A stretch of 8,175 nt of DNA. Origin: Methanobrevibacter sp. Lineage in GTDB: Archaea > Methanobacteriota > Methanobacteria > Methanobacteriales > Methanobacteriaceae. Below are positions 1-5,892 of this stretch, one piece after another. The position numbers were made by a program, and so were the translations under genes. Location of the stretch: the NCBI GenBank assembly GCA_009776495.1, contig WRNS01000028.1, forward strand, positions 1 to 8,175, read 5' to 3'. Numbering within the stretch: the stretch's first letter is position 1; the number at the start of each line of letters is the position of its first letter. The notes beneath the pieces were generated by a model, which was not told where the DNA came from, searched no databases, and was given only the letters and a program-made list of their open reading frames with translations.

Positions 1-642
1 TGGAAAAACATTTTGTAAATTTTTAAAGTCTTGAGGGCTGGAAATAATCTTTGTATCTTGACAATCTACTCCATAAACAGGTTTAGCTATTAATTTAAAA
101 GTTTTATGTAAATCATCCTCAAGTAACTTAGTTTCCTCCAGGTTAAAAAAATCTATTAGCTTTTGAGTAGCTATTTCCCATTGAAATTCCTCATCAATGG
201 TAAATTTCAATGTTTTAGGTTGTTTTATTATGTCCTCAAAATGATTATATGTTTTAAACTTATCAGAACACAATAAAGTAGCTAAAGTATTTGAGGTATA
301 TAATTTGACATTATTTTTCTCAATTATATCTGTTAGCTTATGTAAAATCATATCTTCCTCTGAAGAAATGAATAAACAGCTTGTAAAATTAGTTACATTA
401 TCCTCTAACCATTTTTGTAAATTTTCTTCTATGACTATTGGTGTTAGATTTGTATGGCTATCAGCAATGTATTCAAACTTTTTTGAAAGTAAACAATGAA
501 CATTGAAATCTTTTAAATCATCTAAAAGAGAATTGATCATAGCTACTGCTTCTGAAATTATTTTTGGATCATCCACTCCCGAAGCAGTGTAGTATTCAAA
601 TACTAAAATAGAATCCTCTTCTTTAATATTAGAGTTGTTCAT
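1..642 (-). CDS. mfnD: ATP-grasp ligase, probable tyramine--L-glutamate ligase (methanofuran biosynthesis), C-terminus cut off
   Basis: The reading frame is open from an ATG (complement of 640-642) to the window edge, giving 214 residues without a stop; the 3' part lies outside the window. A ribosome site, AGAAAGGA, sits about 7 bases before the ATG. The N-terminus reads ILVFEYYTASG, a glycine-containing first strand and turn typical of the archaeal COG1821-type ATP-grasp proteins. Near residues 185-194 the sequence LIAKPVYGVDC looks like the ATP-grasp nucleotide-binding strand (Lys-Pro followed by Gly-x-Asp/Cys). MfnD of Methanocaldococcus joins glutamate to tyramine using ATP, an early step of methanofuran synthesis in the cytoplasm. 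The assignment to MfnD, as opposed to another ATP-grasp ligase, rests on the N-terminal pattern and on neighbours that make methanogen cofactors. The catalytic C-terminal part cannot be inspected. Family proteins are roughly 300 residues, so about two thirds is present. Confidence 0.68.
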   Translation of the reverse strand, partial: MNNSNIKEEDSILVFEYYTASGVDDPKIISEAVAMINSLLDDLKDFNVHCLLSKKFEYIADSHTNLTPIVIEENLQKWLEDNVTNFTSCLFISSEEDMILHKLTDIIEKNNVKLYTSNTLATLLCSDKFKTYNHFEDIIKQPKTLKFTIDEEFQWEIATQKLIDFFNLEETKLLEDDLHKTFKLIAKPVYGVDCQDTKIISSPQDFKNLQNVFP

Positions 643-712
643 GAAAATTTCCTTTCTGAAAATCATTATTTACAATGGGTGCTCGAATTATATTAATTGG
701 GAAAAATAAGTG

Positions 713-722
713 TTATATATTT
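713..722 (-). promoter_or_regulatory. Candidate TATA box for the mfnD-like gene
   Basis: On the minus strand this reads AAATATATAA, preceded by A/T-rich sequence that could serve as a BRE. An archaeal start site about 25 bases downstream would fall near 690 and leave a leader of about 48 bases. The gene may therefore be transcribed separately from carS. In DNA this AT-rich, TATA-like strings are common, so the site is tentative. Confidence 0.4.
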
Positions 723-820
723 AAATTAGTTATTAAGATTTAAATTAGTTTTTAAGATTTTATATTTGTTTTTAAGATTTTGAATTTGTTTTTAAGATTT
801 TATATTTGTTTTTAAGGTTT
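722..820. repeat. Tandem 20-bp repeat array, about 5 units, between carS and mfnD
   Basis: Units begin at 722 (19 bases), 741, 761, 781 and 801. Each contains a core like TTTGTTTTTAAGATTT; the last three units differ from each other by only a few bases. The array fills about half of the 195-base spacer between the two minus-strand genes. It has no open reading frame and ends just before the carS stop region. Confidence 0.9.
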
Positions 821-828
821 TAAATAAA

Positions 829-846
829 TGATATTAGTTAATACCA
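829..846 (-). terminator. carS: Possible hairpin over the carS stop codon
   Basis: On the minus strand TGGTATT pairs with AATATCA (one G-U pair) around the four-base loop AACT. The TAA stop codon (complement of 838-840) lies at the stem-loop junction. Only short T stretches follow, so this may be a weak terminator, an mRNA end structure, or a chance pairing in AT-rich DNA. Confidence 0.3.
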
Positions 847-1356
847 AACATCTTTTAAGCCTAATCCATAAGCTATAATGTTTGTAAGAAGATGTAAAAT
901 TAAAGTTATTATTACTGTAATTACTATAGTGGTTAAAGATATTTTCACAACAAATGAAGCTAAAATCAATGCTCCCACAATAAAATCTAATTGATCAAGT
1001 AGTGGAGCTGGTCTGCCTCTATCAACATTCAAACGCCTTTTAATAAAGCTACCTGCCGCATCACCGAGTAAAGCTCCAAATGCTAATAAAAATCCTAATA
1101 TAAATCCATAGAATATATCTCCACTGATTATTCCTTGAGCAATCCCAACAAGAACCCCAGCTATTGTCCCAAAAATAAAACCTTTCCAAGTTACTCCATC
1201 GCCAATTATTCTTCTTTTATCGAAGAAGTTTTTTTTCATATCTATTGGAGTTTTACCCCCAAATGCAAGACCACTTAAATTTGCAATATAAGCGGGTAAA
1301 ATGAAGTAGATAACATTGAAACAAATTATTAAAAAATTAGTACTCTCTATATTCAT
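838..1356 (-). CDS. carS: CDP-archaeol synthase (CDP-2,3-bis-(O-geranylgeranyl)-sn-glycerol synthase)
   Basis: CarS transfers CMP from CTP to 2,3-di-O-geranylgeranylglyceryl phosphate, giving the activated CDP-archaeol from which all archaeal phospholipid head groups are built. It is an integral membrane enzyme of the CdsA-like DUF46 family. The 172-residue length is normal. Hydrophobic segments lie at about 8-30, 60-77, 81-98, 126-137 and 140-165, fitting the five-helix fold of the family. The conserved cytoplasmic parts are visible: RRIIGDGVTWKG (48-59) and LGDAAGSFIKRRL (97-109), then RPAPLLDQLDF (115-125), which match the CdsA-type signature with its metal-binding aspartates. The ATG is preceded by AGAGGA at a spacing of 5 bases. 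The gene is divergent from the tes-type gene and lies 195 bases upstream of the mfnD-like gene on the same strand. The identification is firm. Confidence 0.95.
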   Translation of the reverse strand: MNIESTNFLIICFNVIYFILPAYIANLSGLAFGGKTPIDMKKNFFDKRRIIGDGVTWKGFIFGTIAGVLVGIAQGIISGDIFYGFILGFLLAFGALLGDAAGSFIKRRLNVDRGRPAPLLDQLDFIVGALILASFVVKISLTTIVITVIITLILHLLTNIIAYGLGLKDVWY

Positions 1357-1407
1357 TATTTTCCTCTAAGAAACTTTATCACATACTCATAGCTACTGAA
1401 CCTAATT

Positions 1408-1415
1408 TTTATAAA
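1408..1415 (-). promoter_or_regulatory. carS: Candidate TATA box for carS
   Basis: The minus strand reads TTTATAAA here. A start site about 25 bases downstream would fall near 1385, leaving a leader of about 28 bases that still contains the AGAGGA ribosome site. Position and sequence fit, but similar strings are frequent in this spacer. Confidence 0.4.
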
Positions 1416-1556
1416 TTTATTATCAGAACAAATTTTATTTATTACATAAGTATAGCTAATATTTTTACAATTTTAATAGTATCCTTTATTTTTATAAAGT
1501 TATTATAATGACATTAATTAAGATTAAATAAATGTAGTAATAAATTTTTTTATTTG

Positions 1557-1737
1557 ATTAAAAACATTTTAATTTTTTTTTTTAAATATATATTTAAATA
1601 ATTCATTTTTTTTTAATTTAATTTTTTCATTTTTTTACTTTTTTTAAATTTATTTTTTAATAATTCATTTTTTTAAAATAAATTTTTTAATAATTAATTT
1701 TCTTTTTTTATTATTATATCCATTCTTCCATTCTTTT
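1557..1737. other. 181-base tract with no G on the plus strand
   Basis: Between the G at 1556 and the G at 1738 the plus strand has only T, A and a few C. By hand count, 1561-1740 holds about 112 T, 55 A, 12 C and one G. It includes T runs up to about ten and two related sub-repeats (TTTTTTAATAATTCATTT near 1653-1670 and TTTTTTAATAATTAATTT near 1683-1700). The function is unknown; helical rigidity, histone exclusion or U-tract termination of a rightward transcript are all possible. Confidence 0.85.
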
Positions 1738-2050
1738 GAAATGATTTAGTAAGTATTTTTGTTTTATCTTTTTATTTTATGTTTTTTATATGATACCAAT
1801 AAAAATAATTCTTTTTAGTTTTTTCCTATAAGATAGCTATTTATTTTTAGGATTTAAAATAGTTTCATTTGGATATTAAATATCTATCGAAATAATTTAT
1901 TACAATAATTAAATATAAATAAGATACGGTATAAAACTATTAGGTACAAAATAGAAATATGACTTAATAATGGAAAAACCATAAATATTTATAAAATTAT
2001 TTTTACTTAATAAACTTCTTAACTAGTATTTATTTAGATATTTTAATGTG

Positions 2051-2130
2051 TGTGTTAATTTAATATTTTTAATTAATGGTGTGTTAATTTAATATTTTTA
2101 ATTAATGGTGTGTTAATTTAATATTTTTAA
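2051..2130. repeat. 29-bp tandem repeat, 2.8 copies, upstream of tes
   Basis: Copies at 2051-2079 and 2080-2108 are identical; a third at 2109-2130 matches for 22 bases and then diverges. Each contains GTGTGTTAATTTAATATT or its equivalent followed by TTTAATTAATGG. The last copy ends about 70 bases before the tes start, so its TATA-like TTTAATATTTTTAA could form part of the tes promoter, with earlier copies as duplicated promoter elements. Confidence 0.92.
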
Positions 2131-2190
2131 ATGAATTCGAGTTTTTTAGGAATTTAATGATAATTTACTCAAAAATTGTTTATTACTTGT

Positions 2191-2198
2191 AGGTGGTC
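2191..2198 (+). promoter_or_regulatory. Strong ribosome binding site that fixes the tes start at GTG 2203
   Basis: AGGTGGTC can pair over all eight bases (one G-U) with the archaeal 16S rRNA 3' end, whose complement is AGGTGATC. AGGTGG ends six bases before the GTG at 2203. The upstream in-frame TTG at 2176 lies before this site and would add nine residues, including CRW, that look non-native; TTG 2200 would be too close. Confidence 0.75.
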
Positions 2199-2202
2199 TT
2201 TG

Positions 2203-3690
2203 GTGTTTATTAAAAAAACAAAAAGTTTATGTCCTGTATGTTTTAAACCTTTAGAAGCCGAGGTTTATGATGAAGACGGGAAAATTTGGATAAAAAAAGA
2301 TTGTCCAGAACATGGACACTTTAATAATACATATTGGAGTGATTCAAAACTATACAAGCGAGTTAGTGATTTTGACCCTTCAATAAATTCAGTAGATAAT
2401 CCACAAGTGAGCAGTGATAAGGGATGCCCAAATAATTGTGGAATTTGTAGTAATCATGAAACAAGTACAGTTTTAGGATTAATCGATGTTACAAATAGAT
2501 GTAACCTCAAATGTCCAGTTTGTTTTGCAAATGCAGCGGTTTCCAAAAGATTATTTGAGCCAAGTTATGAAGAAATAAGACAAATGCTAAAGAATTTAAG
2601 AGAATTAAAACCTGTTTCAACTCCAGCTATTCAATATGCTGGAGGAGAACCTACAGTACGTAAAGATATCGTTGATTTAATAAAATTGGCGAGAGAGGAA
2701 GGTTTTTCACATACTCAAATAGCTACAAATGGCTTAAGATTAGCTAGAAAAGAATCATTAGCTCAGGAATTAGCTGATGCTGGACTTAATACTATTTATT
2801 TACAATTTGATGGAGTTACGGAAGAACCTTATGTTTATAACAGAGGAAAGAATTTACTTCCTCAAAAAATAGATGCAATAGAAAACTGTAGAAAAGCAGG
2901 TTTAGGGATTGTTTTAGTTCCAACAATTGTTAAAGGAGTAAATGACCAACAGATTGGAGATATTATACGCTTTGCAATTGAAAATATTGATGTTATTCAT
3001 GGAGTTAATTTCCAACCAGTATCTTTCGCAGGAAGGACCCCTTCAAATCAAGTTGAAAAGCAAAGAATAACAATTCCTGACTTTATTAATTTAGTTGAGA
3101 AACAAACTGATGGACAGATTCGTCTCGAAGATTTTTACCCTCCATCAGCTGTTGAACCAGTTTCTCATTTTATTGGAGCTTTAGATGGAGAAGAACCTTC
3201 AGCTACACTTAATTGTCATCAACATTGTGGTATAGCTACTTACATTTTTATTGATAATGACAAAATTGTACCAGTTACAGAGTTTATAGATGTAGACAGA
3301 TTTTTAGAATTTTTAGATGATGGTGCTCAAAAAATTGATGATGGAGGATTTGCAGTTAAAAAAAGAGTCTTACTCAGTGCTACAAAAGAACTTCCTAAGA
3401 TTATAGATAGGGATAAAACTCCAGAATCTCTTGAAATTAGTAAAATACTTTTAAAAGTTTTTAAAAATAGATCTTATGAATCACTAGCTGTTTTCCACAA
3501 AAATTCTTTGCTTATTTCTTGTATGCACTTTATGGATCCATTTAATTTCGATGAAGATCGTGTTAAAAAGTGTGTTATTCATTATGCAGTTCCAGATGGA
3601 CGTATAATCCCATTCTGCACTATGAATTCCATTTATAGACAAGAAATTGAAGAAGAATTTTCCGTCCCAATTAAACCTAAAAAAGCTTAG
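2203..3690 (+). CDS. tes: Radical SAM protein of the tetraether lipid synthase (Tes) / MJ0619 family
   Basis: With the GTG start the protein has 495 residues and begins VFIKKTKSLCPVC, a normal length and start for the family. The N-terminal part has a metal-site pattern (CPVC at 10-13, CPEHG at 34-38). Two CX3CX2C motifs follow: CPNNCGIC (75-82) and CNLKCPVC (100-107). By analogy with MJ0619, the second is the usual radical SAM cluster motif and the first an additional cluster. GGEPT (147-151) is the SAM-binding GGE motif. Later conserved cysteines sit at 338, 342, 440, 457 and 472 (PFCTMNS). Tes couples the phytanyl ends of two archaeol lipids into membrane-spanning tetraethers. The MJ0619 group was earlier reported to methylate the methanopterin precursor at C7 and C9. 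Divergent carS supports the lipid role, and downstream mptG leaves the pterin role open. Paralogues exist in methanogens, so family membership is firm and the exact substrate less so. Confidence 0.85.
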   Translation: MFIKKTKSLCPVCFKPLEAEVYDEDGKIWIKKDCPEHGHFNNTYWSDSKLYKRVSDFDPSINSVDNPQVSSDKGCPNNCGICSNHETSTVLGLIDVTNRCNLKCPVCFANAAVSKRLFEPSYEEIRQMLKNLRELKPVSTPAIQYAGGEPTVRKDIVDLIKLAREEGFSHTQIATNGLRLARKESLAQELADAGLNTIYLQFDGVTEEPYVYNRGKNLLPQKIDAIENCRKAGLGIVLVPTIVKGVNDQQIGDIIRFAIENIDVIHGVNFQPVSFAGRTPSNQVEKQRITIPDFINLVEKQTDGQIRLEDFYPPSAVEPVSHFIGALDGEEPSATLNCHQHCGIATYIFIDNDKIVPVTEFIDVDRFLEFLDDGAQKIDDGGFAVKKRVLLSATKELPKIIDRDKTPESLEISKILLKVFKNRSYESLAVFHKNSLLISCMHFMDPFNFDEDRVKKCVIHYAVPDGRIIPFCTMNSIYRQEIEEEFSVPIKPKKA

Positions 3691-3704
3691 AAAAGTTTCA
3701 ATAA

Positions 3705-3838
3705 GATATTTTATATTTTAAGAATTTTATTTAAATATTTCCTATTACCCGATTTTAATTAAAATTTTTAAATATTTTATATTTTTATCATAATATTTTA
3801 TATTTTATAGATTTTTAGTAAATATTTTATATTTTTAT
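3705..3838. repeat. Dispersed copies of an AATATTTTATATTTT repeat in the tes-mptG spacer
   Basis: The string AATATTTTATATTTTTAT or a near match occurs at 3771-3788, 3792-3808 and 3821-3838, with a related GATATTTTATATTTTA at 3705-3720. The copies are 20-30 bases apart, except the first. They are T-rich on the coding strand and so may act as U-tract terminators for tes; they are also TATA-like and precede mptG. Confidence 0.75.
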
Positions 3839-3841
3839 AAA
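3834..3841 (+). promoter_or_regulatory. mptG: Candidate TATA box for mptG-hacB
   Basis: TTTATAAA within a TTTTTATAAATTTTT context. A start site about 26 bases downstream lies near 3864, giving a leader of about 30 bases before the ATG at 3894. A TTG at 3861 would then fall at or before the transcription start, which argues against it as the start codon. Confidence 0.4.
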
Positions 3842-3893
3842 TTTTTATCTTAAAGATTCATTGTTAGTAATAAAAAATTTCAAAGACTTTGTG

Positions 3894-4886
3894 ATGAAAA
3901 TGATTATCAAATCCCCTTCAAGACTTCACATGACATTAATTGACCTCAATGGTTCTTATGGTAGAACTGATGGTGGAATTGGTCTTACTATAGCTAAACC
4001 AAATTTACATTTAGCATGTGAGGAATCCGAAAAGGGAATCACTATTGATTTTAATAAAAAAATAAATGATTCTGATATAAGGGAAGAATCTTTCAAAAAA
4101 ATATCTGATTCTGCTAGAAAGATTTGTTCACATTTTAATTTAGATTCAGGATTCCATTTTGATGTTGAAGAAGCTTATTTTCCACATTCAGGCTTGGGTT
4201 CTGGAACACAGATTTCATTAGCTACTGCCAAGCTAATATGTGAACATATTGGTGAGAATCTTAATGGTGTAGAACTTGGAAATATTGTTGAAAGAGGTGG
4301 AACTTCAGGAGTGGGAATATTTTCTTTTGATCATGGAGGTTTCATAGTTGATGGTGGCCATAGTCTGGAAGAAAAGGGAACTTTTCTACCATCTTCAGCA
4401 TCACCAGCTAAGCCACCACAACTAATAGCTAGATACGATTTTCCAGAAGAGTGGGATGTTATTATAGCTATTCCAAATGCTATTCATTCTGTCACAGGAG
4501 AAAAAGAAATAGATTTGTTTCAAAATTATTGTCCTGTTCCTGTAAGAGATGTTGAACAATTATCTCATCTTATTCTTATGAATTTATTGCCATTTTTATT
4601 AGAAAAAGATATTAAAAGTTTTGGCTCAGTTATAAATAGAATTCAGAATTTAGGCTTTAAAAAAGTGGAAGTTGGATTACAACCACAGAAGATTAAATCG
4701 TTGATGAAAAATATGAGGGAATTTGGAGCTTATGGTGTTGGAATGAGTTCATTTGGTCCAACTATTTATGGAATTGTGGAAGAAAAAAATCATGATGTTT
4801 TCAAAGCTACTCAAGAAATCATTGGTGATGATGGGATTGTTTTTAAGACTAAAGCTCAAAATCATGGATATGAATTAATAAAATAA
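3894..4886 (+). CDS. mptG: Beta-ribofuranosylaminobenzene / -hydroxybenzene 5'-phosphate synthase (methanopterin biosynthesis)
   Basis: This enzyme joins PRPP to 4-aminobenzoate or, in methanogens, 4-hydroxybenzoate, with loss of CO2 and pyrophosphate. It thereby makes the C-riboside that becomes the arylribitol arm of tetrahydromethanopterin. The protein belongs to the GHMP kinase fold but is not a kinase. Visible signatures (numbering from ATG 3894, 330 residues) are SPSRLHMTLIDLNG near the N-terminus (7-20), the GHMP loop HSGLGSGTQ (98-106), ERGGTSGVGIFSFDHGGF (133-150) and the C-terminal GVGMSSFGPTIYG (281-293). ATG 3894 was chosen over TTG 3861, which adds an unconserved NFKDF-type tail. 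ATG 3900 is equally possible, because a weak GTGAT ribosome site at 3891-3895 precedes it by 4 bases. hacB follows after 66 bases, so the two are probably co-transcribed. Length and motifs are complete. Confidence 0.9.
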   Translation: MKMIIKSPSRLHMTLIDLNGSYGRTDGGIGLTIAKPNLHLACEESEKGITIDFNKKINDSDIREESFKKISDSARKICSHFNLDSGFHFDVEEAYFPHSGLGSGTQISLATAKLICEHIGENLNGVELGNIVERGGTSGVGIFSFDHGGFIVDGGHSLEEKGTFLPSSASPAKPPQLIARYDFPEEWDVIIAIPNAIHSVTGEKEIDLFQNYCPVPVRDVEQLSHLILMNLLPFLLEKDIKSFGSVINRIQNLGFKKVEVGLQPQKIKSLMKNMREFGAYGVGMSSFGPTIYGIVEEKNHDVFKATQEIIGDDGIVFKTKAQNHGYELIK

Positions 4887-4952
4887 AGAATTTTCACTAT
4901 TTTGAATAAATAAACTGTAAATTATTTTAATTTTCTCTGGAGAATCGAATTC

Positions 4953-5435
4953 ATGAAAAAAATTAAAGGAAAAGTCTGGAAATTTGGCAGCAACATTGAT
5001 ACAGATGTTATTATCCCTGGAAGATATTTAAGAACTTTCAATCCTATGGACTTAGCTCGCCATGTAATGGAAGGTGAAAGAGAGGACTTTGCTTCCAAAG
5101 TAAAAAAAGGAGATATTATTTTAGCAGACTTTAACTTTGGATGTGGTTCCTCAAGAGAACAAGCTCCATTAGCTATTAAAACTGCTGGAATTGATATTAT
5201 CATAGCTAAATCATTTGCAAGGATTTTTTATAGAAACGCAATAAATATAGGCCTTCCTGTAATTGTAGCTGATATTGAAGCAGAAGAAGGGGATATTTTA
5301 GAAGTTGACTTAGAGAATGGAATAATTGTAAATGAAGTTAAAGGAACTACTTTTAAAATAGAACCATTTAAAGATTTCATGCTTAACATACTTCAAGATG
5401 GAGGCTTAGTAAATCATTATTTAAAAGAAAAATAG
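4953..5435 (+). CDS. hacB: Methanogen homoaconitase small subunit (LeuD/HacB family, YLRT type)
   Basis: The 160-residue protein is the swivelling small subunit of an aconitase-family hydro-lyase that works with a separate Fe-S large subunit not encoded here. Family marks are NIDTDVIIPGRYL (14-26), DFNFGCGSSREQAP (about 59-72), SFARIFYRNAINIGLP and a short C-terminal tail. The specificity loop reads YLRT (25-28). In methanogens YLRT with its arginine marks the homoaconitase small subunit (MJ1271 type), whereas isopropylmalate isomerase subunits (MJ1277 type) have YLVY-like loops. The predicted role is therefore dehydration and rehydration of homocitrate and its longer homologues in the 2-oxosuberate pathway to coenzyme B. 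Automatic annotation may call it leuD. The ATG has GGAGA at 4939-4943, nine bases upstream. The gene lies 66 bases after mptG, likely in the same transcript. Confidence 0.88.
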   Translation: MKKIKGKVWKFGSNIDTDVIIPGRYLRTFNPMDLARHVMEGEREDFASKVKKGDIILADFNFGCGSSREQAPLAIKTAGIDIIIAKSFARIFYRNAINIGLPVIVADIEAEEGDILEVDLENGIIVNEVKGTTFKIEPFKDFMLNILQDGGLVNHYLKEK

Positions 5436-5452
5436 CTAGTATATTTTTTTTT
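5424..5452 (+). terminator. hacB: A/T hairpin with T run at the hacB stop codon
   Basis: AAAAGAAAAATA (5423-5434) faces TATTTTTTTTT (from 5442) across the loop GCTAGTA, with the TAG stop (5433-5435) at the loop edge. Nearly all pairs are A-T, and the T run alone (5444-5452) would act as an archaeal U-tract terminator, so the stem may not matter. Confidence 0.4.
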
Positions 5453-5506
5453 AAATTAATATTTTTTCATTAATGATTTTTTAAATTAATATTTTTTCAT
5501 TAATGA
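5447..5506. repeat. Perfect 30-bp direct tandem repeat after hacB
   Basis: Copies at 5447-5476 and 5477-5506 are identical; each runs from a T6 tract through AAATTAATATTTTTTC to ATTAATGA. Each carries two T tracts on the coding strand, so the duplication doubles the U-rich terminator sequence of the mptG-hacB transcript. Confidence 0.92.
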
Positions 5507-5816
5507 TTTTTATAATTTTTATTTTTATTTTCTTATTGAAAATTAGTTTAAATAATTTTTTTTATTTTATTTTAAATGAAACATTTTTTTTATAATAAAA
5601 AATAATAAAAAATAATAATCTTATTGAAAAATGATTTGATTGTATAAGATTGTATAATAAAAAAAAATTTATAATTCAAATGAAAATTGAGAAAAATAAG
5701 TTTTATTAAATCTTGAAAATTTTATATAATTTGATATTCATATTTATACTTGTATTTTAAATAATAATTTGATAATAATTAACCGAATAAATTTTGACTT
5801 ATATAATTGAATATAC

Positions 5817-5852
5817 TTATATTATGGAATATATTTATATTATGGAATATAA
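5817..5852. repeat. 18-bp tandem repeat, two copies, at the promoter of the zinc-ribbon gene
   Basis: TTATATTATGGAATATAT at 5817-5834 is followed by a copy at 5835-5852 that differs only in the last base. Each holds a TATA-like TTATATTA. With the second copy as TATA box (about 5835-5842), transcription would begin near 5864 and leave a leader of about 30 bases. The 18-bp spacing could place two basal-factor sites nearly two helical turns apart. Confidence 0.85.
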
Positions 5853-5892
5853 TAATACTCAATGATTTATATTGTAATAAGAGGAATTAAAA

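Larger units (their letters stand above)
1357..2202. other. Long divergent intergenic region with no gene
   Basis: This 846-base stretch separates the divergent carS and tes-type genes. I found no supportable protein or RNA gene on either strand; no GC-rich island marks a structured RNA, as would be expected in a genome this AT-rich. It contains the carS promoter candidate, a G-free T-rich tract (1557-1737), a mildly less AT-rich patch at about 1921-1980, a short near-palindrome at 1872-1884 (GATATT-A-AATATC), and a 29-bp tandem repeat shortly before tes. Confidence 0.75.
5436..5892. other. Intergenic region of 457 bases, no gene seen
   Basis: The spacer between hacB and the zinc-ribbon gene is nearly all A and T. 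It holds a 30-bp direct repeat at its left end, T tracts to about 5590, short 10-bp tandem units (ATAATAAAAA at 5592-5611; GATTGTATAA at 5638-5657), a 12-base direct repeat TCTTATTGAAAA at 5531 and 5619, and an 18-bp repeat near the downstream promoter. I see no supportable reading frame or RNA gene. Confidence 0.75.

Noticed and set aside
305..499. Open frame of 64 codons on the plus strand
   Set aside because: It lies opposite the mfnD-like gene, which has an intact frame over the same bases, a ribosome site and recognisable ATP-grasp features.
722..820. CRISPR array
   Set aside because: Units are contiguous 20-bp tandem repeats with no unique spacers between them, and no cas genes are present; the same holds for the other arrays.
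1872..1884. Palindrome GATATT-A-AATATC as an operator
   Set aside because: A 6-base A/T palindrome is expected by chance in this composition, it is far from both start codons, and no second copy was found.
1921..1990. Slightly less AT-rich patch as a small RNA gene
   Set aside because: GC content rises only slightly, no stable stem-loop was visible by eye, and promoter-like strings nearby are uninformative in such AT-rich DNA.
2176..2202. Nine-residue N-terminal extension of the tes-type protein from TTG 2176
   Set aside because: The AGGTGGTC ribosome site lies inside this extension and is correctly spaced for GTG 2203; the extension does not look like the family N-terminus.
4887..4952. Separate promoter for hacB
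   Set aside because: The 66-base spacer has no convincing TATA element with a suitable distance; co-transcription with mptG is simpler.
4922..5203. Open frame of 93 codons on the minus strand
   Set aside because: It overlaps hacB, whose family motifs are unmistakable; the antisense product resembles no known protein.
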